A stretch of DNA of 10,915 nt from the NCBI GenBank assembly GCA_012729935.1, contig JAAYBY010000050.1:1-10915 (forward strand), in the 5' to 3' direction. The notes under the pieces are model-generated. The model saw nothing but the letters and a program-made list of their open reading frames with translations. It had not been told where the DNA came from and did no database searches. This stretch comes from Clostridiaceae bacterium (GTDB lineage Bacteria > Bacillota > Clostridia > Saccharofermentanales > UBA5734). The translations under genes were made by a program, and so were the position numbers. Below, one piece after another: positions 1 through 6,381 of this stretch; position 1 is the stretch's first letter, and every line of letters starts with the position of its first letter.

Positions 1-121
1 GAAGAGAGGACATGTCCTGGAAAAATTCGCGCAAAAAGGGAATATCCGACGATTCGACGGCAGTTAAAGAAATGCGCGGGCCTTGAAGCGGTAATTTTGA
101 TGTCACACTATTTTGTATCAT
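1..121 (-). CDS. Probable GNAT-family N-acetyltransferase, N-terminal fragment
   Basis: Only the first 40 codons are inside the window; the gene continues past position 1. The start ATG (minus strand, 121-119) is fixed by a perfect AGGAGG ribosome binding site at 129-134, seven bases upstream. The readable peptide begins MIQNSVTSKL and then has the pattern 'I-S-L-T-A-V-E-S-S-D-I-P-F-L-R-E-F'. This is the typical first strand and helix of RimJ/RimL-like GNAT acetyltransferases, where a short strand is followed by an acidic '..D.pfL.ef' helix start. GNAT enzymes move an acetyl group from acetyl-CoA to an amine. The acetyl-CoA binding motif would lie outside the window, so the family call rests on the N-terminus alone and the substrate cannot be guessed. 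The gene is divergent from the tRNA cluster. Confidence 0.5.
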   Translation of the reverse strand, partial: MIQNSVTSKLPLQGPRISLTAVESSDIPFLREFFQDMSSL

Positions 122-188
122 TTTCGTACCTCCTTCGATCAATCAGCCGGAATAGTTCTTGTCTGATTATCCAGAGTTCTCCTTTTTT

Positions 189-218
189 AGTATAGCAGTG
201 AACGGTCTGTCGTGTGAA
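189..218 (-). promoter_or_regulatory. Possible promoter for the acetyltransferase gene
   Basis: On the minus strand TTCACA (218-213) is followed after 18 bases by TATACT (194-189). Each hexamer matches the vegetative consensus at 5 of 6 positions. It would give a leader of roughly 60 bases ending at the AGGAGG site. The spacing is one base longer than optimal, so this is tentative. Apart from this and the tRNA promoter, I see nothing in 135-341. Confidence 0.3.
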
Positions 219-341
219 TCCTGAATCTTTTATTTGCTCTCCTGAAATGCTTAATGTGTCGCAAATTGATCGCATAACAGTTTGACATAAACACATTTTG
301 GTAAATTGAGTCAGAGAAAGCATTTCTTTGTGTTATCAAGC

Positions 342-370
342 TTGACAAGATCTGTACCAATCCGTATAAT
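342..370 (+). promoter_or_regulatory. Consensus promoter of the tRNA cluster
   Basis: Perfect TTGACA (342-347) and perfect TATAAT (365-370) are separated by exactly 17 bases. Transcription should start near 377, about 25 bases before the first tRNA. Perfect consensus elements are what is expected for a highly transcribed stable-RNA operon. Confidence 0.9.
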
Positions 371-401
371 TCAGATCGTGTCAAAAATCGGCACCAAGAT
401 G

Positions 402-478
402 GTGGGATTAGCTCAGTTGGTTAGAGTGCCAGATTGTGGCTCTGGAGGTCGTGGGTTCGATTCCCATATCCCACCCCA
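402..478 (+). tRNA. tRNA-His (anticodon GTG)
   Basis: A full cloverleaf can be drawn. The acceptor stem pairs 402-408 with 468-474. The anticodon stem CCAGA/TCTGG encloses the loop TTGTGGC, with anticodon GTG at 436-438. The T loop is TTCGATT. The discriminator is C (475) and CCA is encoded at 476-478. Base 401 is G and can act as the extra G(-1) opposite C73, the identity mark of histidine tRNA, so the mature 5' end is probably 401. First gene of a three-tRNA transcript. Confidence 0.97.
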
Positions 479-520
479 AAACGACTTGGGATATTGGCAA
501 GTTTGCCTGAACAAAGTCAT

Positions 521-595
521 TGGGGTGTAGCCAAGCGGTAAGGCACGGGACTTTGACTCCCGCACTCGTAGGTTCAAATCCTGCCACCCCAGCCA
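521..595 (+). tRNA. tRNA-Gln (anticodon TTG)
   Basis: Acceptor stem TGGGGTG (521-527) pairs with CACCCCA (585-591). The anticodon stem CGGGA/TCCCG holds loop CTTTGAC, with anticodon TTG at 553-555. The discriminator is G592 and CCA is encoded at 593-595. The U1-A72 weak first pair is usual for glutamine tRNAs. It lies 42 bases after tRNA-His and 3 bases before tRNA-Lys. Confidence 0.97.
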
Positions 596-598
596 TAC

Positions 599-674
599 GA
601 TCCACTAGCTCAGTTGGTAGAGCACCTGACTTTTAATCAGGGGGTCCGGAGTTCGAGCCTCCGGTGGATCACCA
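599..674 (+). tRNA. tRNA-Lys (anticodon TTT)
   Basis: Acceptor stem GATCCAC (599-605) pairs with GTGGATC (664-670). The anticodon stem CCTGA/TCAGG holds loop CTTTTAA, with anticodon TTT at 632-634. T stem CGGAG/CTCCG encloses loop TTCGAGC. The discriminator is A671 and CCA is encoded at 672-674. Last gene of the cluster; a terminator follows nine bases later. Confidence 0.97.
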
Positions 675-682
675 GTTGATGG

Positions 683-712
683 CCCCAGGTGCATTATGCA
701 CCCGGGGTTTTT
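683..712 (+). terminator. Rho-independent terminator of the tRNA cluster
   Basis: CCCC (683-686) pairs with GGGG (704-707) and GGTGCA (688-693) pairs with TGCACC (697-702). There is one A/C mismatch, a TTA loop, and then five T residues (708-712). The stem is strong and GC-rich directly behind the last tRNA. It also shows that the in-frame ATG at 696, which sits in the hairpin, is not the start of the next gene. Confidence 0.88.
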
Positions 713-800
713 CATTACCAATGAACAAGTTGATTTTCGGCAGCAGATTTCTAACCGTAGGGCAACCGTCAATCAGTTGCAGAAATGGATAGGCATTCCA

Positions 801-1793
801 ATGAGAAACGTTCTTGTAACCGGCGGGGCCGGATTTATCGGCAGTCATTTTATCCGCTATTTGCTCAACCATGAACCGGACTGCTCTGTCATTAATGTTG
901 ACAGTTTGACGTATGCAGGCCAGTGGCAGCCCTTGCATCCTGAGGATGCCAAGAACCGACAGATCTTTATCAAAGCTGACGTCACAAATAAGATTGCCAT
1001 TAACAAAATATTTATTGATTATTCAATATCAGATGTCGTCCACTTTGCCGCGGAAACCCACGTTGACAACAGTATAGATAATCCGGAACTTTTCTTTCGG
1101 ACAAATGTCATCGGAACTCAAGTAATGCTGGAAGCAGCTAGACAGTGCTGGACTGCTTTATCAAACGAAACACAGCCGAGGTTCATTTACATTTCGACAG
1201 ATGAAGTCTATGGATCTTTGGAATCAGAGGGTCTTTTTGATGAAATGTCACCAATGCAGCCAAACAATCCATATTCTGCCTCAAAAGCCTCTGCCGATCT
1301 GATGGTTCGCTCCTATTTTCGAACGTTTGGCTTACCGGTTATCACCACGCGATCCTGCAATAACTACGGGCCTGGGCAGTTACCTGAAAAACTGATTCCG
1401 ATGACAATCAACCGGGCGAGGAGGGGAGATGCAGTTCCAATATACGGGAGCGGGAACCAGCAGCGAGACTGGCTGCATGTGACCGATCATTGCCATGCGA
1501 TCCACCTTGTTCTGAGACATGGATCTCCGGGAGACGTCTACAATATCGGTGGAGATAATGAACAAAGGAATCGTGTCGTTGTCCAGATGATTCTGGACTA
1601 TATGGGACAATCGAGAGAATTGATGACGATGGTTAATGACCGACCTGGTCATGATAAACGATATGCACTGGACAGCACAAAAATCAAACGTGAACTGGGT
1701 TGGCAGCCGGAGATTCCGTTTAAAAAGGGGCTTGAGGATACCATTGACTGGTACTTAAGACATGGTGAGTGGCTCGATCAGATCAGCCAATGA
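801..1793 (+). CDS. rfbB: dTDP-glucose 4,6-dehydratase
   Basis: The enzyme converts dTDP-glucose to dTDP-4-keto-6-deoxyglucose using bound NAD+; it is cytosolic and the second step of dTDP-deoxysugar synthesis. The 330-residue protein has normal family length. The NAD motif GGAGFIG is at residues 8-14, 'VDSLTYAG' at 33-40 and 'HFAAETHVDNSI' at 81-92. The catalytic T-D-E triad is at 133-135, YxxxK at Y158/K162, and 'CNNYGPGQ' at 186-193. I chose ATG 801 rather than the in-frame ATG 696, because 696 lies in the tRNA terminator and the 35 extra residues precede the universally N-terminal Rossmann strand. The ribosome site is weak (AGG at 791-793) and I see no clear promoter in 713-800. It stands alone: no rmlA, rmlC or rmlD is present in the window. 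Its product is the natural substrate of the aminotransferase at 3159. Confidence 0.93.
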   Translation: MRNVLVTGGAGFIGSHFIRYLLNHEPDCSVINVDSLTYAGQWQPLHPEDAKNRQIFIKADVTNKIAINKIFIDYSISDVVHFAAETHVDNSIDNPELFFRTNVIGTQVMLEAARQCWTALSNETQPRFIYISTDEVYGSLESEGLFDEMSPMQPNNPYSASKASADLMVRSYFRTFGLPVITTRSCNNYGPGQLPEKLIPMTINRARRGDAVPIYGSGNQQRDWLHVTDHCHAIHLVLRHGSPGDVYNIGGDNEQRNRVVVQMILDYMGQSRELMTMVNDRPGHDKRYALDSTKIKRELGWQPEIPFKKGLEDTIDWYLRHGEWLDQISQ

Positions 1794-1817
1794 TTGTTTT
1801 CTATTCACTCTCAAAAT

Positions 1818-1854
1818 AAAAAGCGTGCACTCAGTTTCCTGAATGCACGCTTTT
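1818..1854. terminator. Bidirectional terminator between rfbB and the rhodanese gene
   Basis: An A-rich arm with GCGTGCA (1819-1829) pairs exactly with TGCACGCTTTT (1844-1854). Four more base pairs (TCAG/CTGA) stack inside, after one mismatch. The run of A on one side and of T on the other lets it work for both converging genes: 25 bases after the rfbB stop and 20 bases after the rhodanese stop. Confidence 0.88.
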
Positions 1855-1874
1855 GCGATTAACTTGAACGGTAT

Positions 1875-2819
1875 TTAAGAGGCATTACCACTGTTTGGTG
1901 CAGCACTTGTGCTGTCACCGCCTGATGGCTCTTCATCACCGGTGACAAGTTCGTAACCGGAATTGACCCAGCCGGCAGGTGCGTTGGAGGGCATGCCTGT
2001 TCCGCCATTGAGCGAGACGGCGTCATAGCCCAGCAGGCGAAGTGCAGCAACGGCCTGACCGGCTGTTTGACCGGTGTAGCAATACACAACGATTTTTTTG
2101 TTTTTCGGTAAGGCACTCAAGTCATCCAGCATGGTTTTGCCAAAAGGAATGTTGATAGCACCTGGGATGTGACCGGCAGCGTAGTCCTCTGCCTTCCGTA
2201 CTGACAGAATAACGATATCTGATTTACTGTCGATGGCCGCTTTTAAGTCAGCTTCAGATATTTTGTAATTTTTATACTGATCTGTAATGGCTTCCATTTT
2301 TGTATAATAGTCGTCGATTGCAGCAGCAATTTTTTCATCGATGGTATTTGAGGCATCAGGCAGGGTGTTTTCCTGAGTTTCCGTGACATCTTCGACGCCC
2401 TCTACTTTAGAAATACCAAGATTCCAACCAAGGTTTACGCTGCGTGCCTTGATGCCGGCAACGTTGAGTGTCAAAACAGCCTGACCAGCTGTCTGACCGG
2501 TGTAGCAGTAGATAAATACTTCCTTGTCCTGTGGTATTTTTTCGAGGTTATCGCTGATCGCTGTTCCCCAGGGAAGATTGACAGCACCTTTGATATGACC
2601 TTCTGCATATACATCGGGCTGGCGGATATCGAGGATGACCATATCTTCTCCTGCATTAACTTTGTCGACAAAATCCTGTTCACCAATCTTATAGATGTGA
2701 TCAGGCATGTTGCTGACGACCGATTTTACGGCTGATGTTACAACTGTATCTGTCTGAGCACAGGCGGATGCCAGCAAAGCAACAACAAGCATCAATGAAA
2801 TCAATACATGTTTTTTCAT
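1875..2819 (-). CDS. Lipoprotein with two tandem rhodanese domains
   Basis: A 314-residue protein predicted to be exported and lipid-anchored on the outer face of the membrane. Residues 1-19 are a signal peptide with lipobox L-A-S-A before Cys20. Rhodanese domain 1 (about 43-140) has 'DIRQPDVYAEGHI' and active-site loop CYTGQT with Cys105. Domain 2 (about 185-290) has 'SVRKAEDYAAGHI' and the same loop at Cys247. Cys20, Cys105 and Cys247 are the only cysteines. Rhodaneses carry sulfane sulfur as a persulfide on the loop cysteine; the substrate here is unknown. The usual Asp of the 'D-x-R' motif is Ser206 in domain 2. The C-terminus is a Ser/Gly/Asn-rich tail. I preferred ATG 2819 over an in-frame ATG 11 codons upstream, because it begins the signal peptide and has AAAGGAG (2834-2828) eight bases away. 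The gene is monocistronic, with its own promoter and terminator. Confidence 0.9.
   Translation of the reverse strand: MKKHVLISLMLVVALLASACAQTDTVVTSAVKSVVSNMPDHIYKIGEQDFVDKVNAGEDMVILDIRQPDVYAEGHIKGAVNLPWGTAISDNLEKIPQDKEVFIYCYTGQTAGQAVLTLNVAGIKARSVNLGWNLGISKVEGVEDVTETQENTLPDASNTIDEKIAAAIDDYYTKMEAITDQYKNYKISEADLKAAIDSKSDIVILSVRKAEDYAAGHIPGAINIPFGKTMLDDLSALPKNKKIVVYCYTGQTAGQAVAALRLLGYDAVSLNGGTGMPSNAPAGWVNSGYELVTGDEEPSGGDSTSAAPNSGNAS
2053..2084 (-). repeat. Rhodanese active-site repeat, copy in domain 2
   Basis: This 32-bp segment matches 2479-2510 at 29 of 32 bases, in the same orientation. It encodes the Y-C-Y-T-G-Q-T-A-G-Q-A stretch around Cys247. The two copies are 426 bp (142 codons) apart, exactly the spacing of the two catalytic cysteines. 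Confidence 0.85.
2479..2510 (-). repeat. Rhodanese active-site repeat, copy in domain 1
   Basis: Partner of 2053-2084, differing at three bases, and encoding the loop around Cys105. The high DNA identity exceeds that of the rest of the two domains. It points to internal gene duplication with strong constraint or gene conversion at the active site. Confidence 0.85.
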
Positions 2820-2866
2820 AACGATGTCTCCTTTTATTTGTTGATCGAACAATGACTCAATTTCAT

Positions 2867-2896
2867 ATGATAACGAATGATTGTGGCATACGTCAA
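2867..2896 (-). promoter_or_regulatory. Probable promoter of the rhodanese lipoprotein gene
   Basis: Minus strand TTGACG (2896-2891), an 18-base spacer, then TATCAT (2872-2867). Each hexamer is one base from consensus. Predicted start of transcription is near 2860, giving a leader of about 40 bases. Confidence 0.55.
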
Positions 2897-2902
2897 TAAA
2901 TA

Positions 2903-2922
2903 TTTTGAAATTATGTTCAAAA
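2903..2922. promoter_or_regulatory. Perfect inverted repeat, possible operator
   Basis: TTTTGAA (2903-2909), a six-base gap, then TTCAAAA (2916-2922). It lies seven bases upstream of the rhodanese -35 hexamer in the divergent region, a position typical of an activator or repressor site. The arms are too AT-rich and the T-runs wrongly placed for a terminator. The binding protein is unknown. Confidence 0.4.
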
Positions 2923-3035
2923 GCGTCATTGGATGAATCTTTGCATGCTTTGTTTTGTGGTTACGGGATAATTGATTGTTCGAACACATGAAAATGAGTC
3001 CTCATGTATAGAGACGTTGCTAAAGGTGTTATCAA

Positions 3036-3063
3036 TTGACATGACCGATGGCTGGTGTAAAAT
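3036..3063 (+). promoter_or_regulatory. Probable promoter of the aminosugar operon
   Basis: Perfect TTGACA (3036-3041), 16-base spacer, then TAAAAT (3058-3063, 5 of 6). Predicted leader is about 90 bases and contains a small stem GCCTG/CAGGC (3122-3138). The rest of the 2820-3158 divergent region holds the rhodanese promoter and inverted repeats listed separately; no gene is seen there. Confidence 0.6.
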
Positions 3064-3158
3064 GACAAAGACGCTTATGTGAAACAGACAAATAGATCAG
3101 ACTGCATTCGAAAATCTATCAGCCTGAAATCAGCAGGCAGTAGGATGATACGAAAAAC

Positions 3159-4331
3159 ATGCGTATACCATTTCAAAAACCTTTTCAGCTCGTGAAGGCT
3201 GATCCATACATTCAACAGGTGATTTTGTCAGGTAGAACAGAGGGAGACGGAATCATGACCGCACGCTGTCGCGCCTGGCTGAGCGAACGCTTATCAACTG
3301 ACAACATTCTGATGATGAGTTCCTGCACCCAGGCACTCGAGGCATCCATACAACTGGCTGGGCTGTGTCCCGGTGAAGAAGTGATCATACCGTCATTTTC
3401 ACATCCGTCAGCTGCCAATGCTGTATTATTGGCCAAAGGAACCGTTGTTTTTACGGAAGTGGAGCCGGTACATCTGACGCTGGACCCTCTATCGCTGGAA
3501 CGTCATATAACATCTCGAACACGTGCGGTCATCGTTGTTCACTACGGCGGCATCAGCTGTGATATGGATTCGATAATGGCAATCGCCAGACGTCATGATC
3601 TGGTGGTTATTGAAGACTGCGCGCAAAGCTTTTTGTCGCAGTACAAACAACAAATGACGGGTACCATAGGTCATTTTGGTTGTTTTAGTTTTCATGGTAC
3701 GAAAGATGTTGTGGCGGGCGAGGGCGGTGCGCTGCTGGTCAATGACGATCGATTCGTTCAGACAGCGCGGACCTATCATCAGAAGGGCACCAATCGCAAC
3801 GCTTTCGAAAACGGAACTGTGAATTATTATGAATGGGTTTCAGCGGGAAGTAGTTGTTCCCCTGGCGAGCTGTCAATGGCTTTGCTGCTGGCTCAACTCG
3901 AAACCAGTGAAGAAATTCTCAACCGTCATTGCCAGTTGTTCGACCGGTATTTTAGACACTTTTCTGACTTGCCGGGCAATCCCATGACGTCTCGATTGCT
4001 GGGCTGTTCATCCCCACGACCTGGCTGCTCAGGAAATGGACACCTATTTTATCTGTTGCTGCAGCAAGCAGAAGATGCAGAAAATCTCATAAGCTTTCTG
4101 TCTGTCAGACATATTGATGCGAGAAACCATTTCGTTCCACTCCATGAAAGTTTGTTTGGCCAACAATTTATTCGTCAAGAAAACCAGTTTTCAACAGAGT
4201 TGAACATTGGCCAAAGGCTGGTCCGTCTGCCCGTCTTTTCAGACATGACAGATTCTGAGCAGTCTTATGTCATAGATACTGTTGATCAATTTTTATGTCA
4301 GTCCAACGGTGCACAGGAGCATAAGCCATGA
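3159..4331 (+). CDS. rffA: DegT/DnrJ/EryC1-type sugar aminotransferase, WecE/RffA-like
   Basis: A PLP-dependent enzyme expected to transfer an amino group to C4 of dTDP-4-keto-6-deoxyglucose, giving a dTDP-4-amino-4,6-dideoxyhexose. The 390 residues resemble E. coli WecE (RffA) along their length as I recall it: 'IPFQKPFQ' at the start, 'SSCTQALE' (54-61), 'VHYGGISCDMDSIM' (127-140), 'VIEDCAQS' with PLP-contacting Asp153, 'GTIGHFGCFSFHGTKD' with Schiff-base Lys182, 'GEGGALLVND' (187-196), 'KGTNRNAF' (209-216) and 'FVPLHES' (325-331). The start is supported by the match to the WecE N-terminus. The ribosome site (AGGA at 3142-3145) is weak and distant. Its TGA overlaps the next ATG by 4 bp, indicating translational coupling. 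The product could be the galacto (Fuc4N) or gluco (Qui4N) epimer; sequence reading cannot decide. Confidence 0.88.
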   Translation: MRIPFQKPFQLVKADPYIQQVILSGRTEGDGIMTARCRAWLSERLSTDNILMMSSCTQALEASIQLAGLCPGEEVIIPSFSHPSAANAVLLAKGTVVFTEVEPVHLTLDPLSLERHITSRTRAVIVVHYGGISCDMDSIMAIARRHDLVVIEDCAQSFLSQYKQQMTGTIGHFGCFSFHGTKDVVAGEGGALLVNDDRFVQTARTYHQKGTNRNAFENGTVNYYEWVSAGSSCSPGELSMALLLAQLETSEEILNRHCQLFDRYFRHFSDLPGNPMTSRLLGCSSPRPGCSGNGHLFYLLLQQAEDAENLISFLSVRHIDARNHFVPLHESLFGQQFIRQENQFSTELNIGQRLVRLPVFSDMTDSEQSYVIDTVDQFLCQSNGAQEHKP

Positions 4332-5116
4332 CAGACAGGGTTCAATCAACTATATACACGGAAAAACCAGACTTGTCAGTTGTCATTCCGACTTACCTCC
4401 GTGCTGCTGTCTTAAGATGCCATATTCAGCGTATCGTTTGCTGCCTTGAAAAGGCTGAGCTTCCGGGAAATGGTGTTTTTGAAATCATACTTGTCGATGA
4501 TGCAAGTCCTGACGGTACGCGGGACTGCATTCGGTCGCTCGTTTCATCAGACTGCAGGATCTGTGGTTTAGTCTTAAAAAATCGAACTGGGCAGCAAAAT
4601 GCTACCCTGGCGGGAATCCGGCAAGCCCGGGGGGATATTATTGTCACCATGGATGATGACGGGAAAGATCAGCCGGAAGAAATTCAACGATTGTTATCAA
4701 CATTAATCAGTGGATATGACATTGTCTATGGTGTTTCTGAACAACGATCTCAGAGTATACTGAGACGACTTGGCACAACAGTCAAGGAACACTTGATTGG
4801 CCGATTATGTCAGAAACCGGCCGGTATCCGTTTAACCGCGTTTCGTGCTATGAATCGGACAACTGCAGATCGTGTCACTGAAGAGACACGTCGTCGCGTT
4901 TATATTTCAGCGACGATCTTACAATATTCGCTCAGGATCGGATCTGTGACAGTAAGAGAATCTCGACAGAACACAGCAGTCTCTGGTTATTCGATGTGTC
5001 ATCTTTTGCGCGTCCTCACAGATCTGTTTATTGAATATGGATCAGGTCCGCTCAGTCGCTTATTTCGCAGGCATGGTTCTCAATATGTAATCGGCGAGGT
5101 GATTGAATGCGGCTGA
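4328..5116 (+). CDS. Family 2 glycosyltransferase, ArnC/DPM1-like, lacking membrane anchor
   Basis: Likely transfers a sugar from a nucleotide donor to polyprenyl phosphate at the cytoplasmic face. The 262-residue protein shows the GT-A fold markers: 'LSVVIPTY' (16-23), 'ILVDDASPDGT' (54-64, Asp57/58), 'NRTGQQNATLAGI' (85-97), metal-binding 'TMDDDGKDQPEEI' (107-119), and 'VSGYSMCHLLRVLTDLF' (218-234), the place where ArnC has its G-x-S-K-Y segment. Full-length ArnC-type proteins then have two membrane helices; here the chain ends about 25 residues after this segment. Because the stop overlaps the next gene by 10 bp, this looks like natural architecture, not a recent frameshift. The ribosome site AGGAG (4315-4319) is eight bases upstream. 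Context suggests the sugar is the aminosugar made by the preceding gene. A DPM1-like soluble or peripheral enzyme is the best alternative description. Confidence 0.82.
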   Translation: MTDRVQSTIYTEKPDLSVVIPTYLRAAVLRCHIQRIVCCLEKAELPGNGVFEIILVDDASPDGTRDCIRSLVSSDCRICGLVLKNRTGQQNATLAGIRQARGDIIVTMDDDGKDQPEEIQRLLSTLISGYDIVYGVSEQRSQSILRRLGTTVKEHLIGRLCQKPAGIRLTAFRAMNRTTADRVTEETRRRVYISATILQYSLRIGSVTVRESRQNTAVSGYSMCHLLRVLTDLFIEYGSGPLSRLFRRHGSQYVIGEVIECG

Positions 5117-6381
5117 TCATGCTGGGTGCTTCACTCGCACAGTTGCCTGGTATTCAGATGGCAAGAGCAATGGGGCATGAAGTCATCACCTGTGATGACC
5201 AGGAGGATTCAATTGGACATCATGCATCAAATGGTCGGATAACGGCCAGTACGTTCGATGCTGAAGCTGTTTTGCGGGTGGCTGGGAATCTTGCACCTGA
5301 CGGTATTATGACGATGGGGACAGATCAGCCGGTTCTGACAGCGGCAATTGTCGCATCACAACTTGGATTGCCTTCACTGCTGACTGTTTTACAAGCGCAA
5401 TCCGTGACGGACAAGCGGATTATGAAAGCCCTGCTGGTCGATTGCAGAATTCCGACCGCACCTTATGTTGTTGTCAAAAAAACAAAAGAGAACAGATTTA
5501 GTGAAGACCAGCTTAACAAGCTAAGATCATTGGGCACGCCTGTTGTTGTCAAACCGGTTGATTCACAAGGTCAGCGCGGCATCTATGTTCTGCCACAGAT
5601 AGAATCGATTGAAGCAGTAATGGATTCAGTTCTTGCGTTCAGCCGAACCGATGAAATCCTGGTCGAACAGTATTATTCATCTGACGAAGTGACAGTCAGC
5701 GGGTGGGTTAATGAGGGACATCTGACGGTTCTCACCATAACGGATCGTCTGACTTTTAACAGCATTGAACAGATTGGCATCTGCCTGTCTCATGAATACC
5801 CGTCACGCCATATGAAACAGTACGGACAAGCGTTGATCGACATCACCCGGCAAATTGTAAACGGCTTTAAAATTAAGGACGGACCTATTTATTGTCAGTT
5901 TCTGATTGGATCATCCGGTATTATCGTCAATGAAGTTGCCAGCCGGATTGGCGGCGCATTTGAATCGCAGATCATTCCGCGGATCAGCGGGTTCAACATT
6001 ACCCGATCTGTCATTCAACATTCGCTGGGACTGAAGATGAATCAGGATGATACGGAGGCTTTAAAGACCTTTCATGTTTTGTCAGATTTTCATGTGATGT
6101 CTGTTCAGTTGTTTTTCGCTGAACCGTGTACCATTCAGTCGTTGACGCCCCTTGATGTCCTTGATCAATGTCCCGGGATCATTGAAGCGGGATATTTCAA
6201 AAAGGAAGGGCAGGTTATTCCGGAAATCCGCAGCGCAACTGAACGGGTTGGCTATTGTCTGTTGACTGCTGTTTCCAAAGCTCAGATGGAACAGAGACTG
6301 GCGTATCTTTACCAATATTTAAAGGTGCTCGATACAAACGGACATAACCGGATCATTCATCGTCCAATTCTGCAAAGCTGA
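5107..6381 (+). CDS. ATP-grasp domain protein, probable carboxylate-amine ligase
   Basis: A 424-residue protein with PurK/carbamoyl-phosphate-synthase-like ATP-grasp organisation. The N-terminal Rossmann-like domain starts 'LIMLGASLAQLPGI' (3-16) and continues with 'GHEVITCDD' (23-31). The ATP-binding subdomain has 'TPVVVKPVDSQGQRGI' with Lys149 and the glycine-rich loop (144-159), and 'ILVEQYYSSDEVTVSG' (184-199). The metal-binding strand is 'IVNEVASRIGGAF' (273-285), with Asn275, Glu276, Arg280 and GG. ATP-grasp ligases activate a carboxylate as acyl-phosphate and join it to a nucleophile, often an amine. The start has GAGG (5096-5099) seven bases upstream and overlaps the previous gene by 10 bp. 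The last 29 bp overlap the convergent gene's end. I infer that it acylates the aminosugar or its carrier-linked form with an amino or carboxylic acid; the true substrates are unknown. Confidence 0.8.
   Translation: MRLIMLGASLAQLPGIQMARAMGHEVITCDDQEDSIGHHASNGRITASTFDAEAVLRVAGNLAPDGIMTMGTDQPVLTAAIVASQLGLPSLLTVLQAQSVTDKRIMKALLVDCRIPTAPYVVVKKTKENRFSEDQLNKLRSLGTPVVVKPVDSQGQRGIYVLPQIESIEAVMDSVLAFSRTDEILVEQYYSSDEVTVSGWVNEGHLTVLTITDRLTFNSIEQIGICLSHEYPSRHMKQYGQALIDITRQIVNGFKIKDGPIYCQFLIGSSGIIVNEVASRIGGAFESQIIPRISGFNITRSVIQHSLGLKMNQDDTEALKTFHVLSDFHVMSVQLFFAEPCTIQSLTPLDVLDQCPGIIEAGYFKKEGQVIPEIRSATERVGYCLLTAVSKAQMEQRLAYLYQYLKVLDTNGHNRIIHRPILQS

Noticed and set aside
349..377. GATCTG-N17-CAGATC inverted repeat spanning the tRNA promoter spacer and start
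   Set aside because: Only six-base arms around a strong stable-RNA promoter; chance is likely and specific repression of a tRNA promoter would be unusual.
108..384. Two minus-strand frames upstream of the acetyltransferase start
   Set aside because: Neither has a ribosome site, and they overlap each other and cover the promoter region. The frame with AGGAGG at 129-134 explains the strand better.
306..530. Plus-strand reading frame of 74 codons across tRNA-His
   Set aside because: It is the translation of a tRNA gene; the peptide with 'GLAQLVRVPDCGSGGRGFDSH' character is a well-known tRNA artefact. No ribosome site.
408..605. Minus-strand reading frame of 65 codons across tRNA-His and tRNA-Gln
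   Set aside because: Antisense of two tRNAs; the 'GFEPTSAG' and 'GIEPTTSRA' strings are typical antisense-tRNA artefacts.
696..800. N-terminal extension of RfbB from ATG 696
   Set aside because: The ATG is in the loop/stem of the tRNA terminator and the extra 35 residues precede the normal Rossmann start.
6082..6315. Minus-strand frame of 77 codons inside the ATP-grasp gene, and similar shadow frames inside other large genes
   Set aside because: They lie wholly within genes having clear family motifs and have no ribosome sites of their own.
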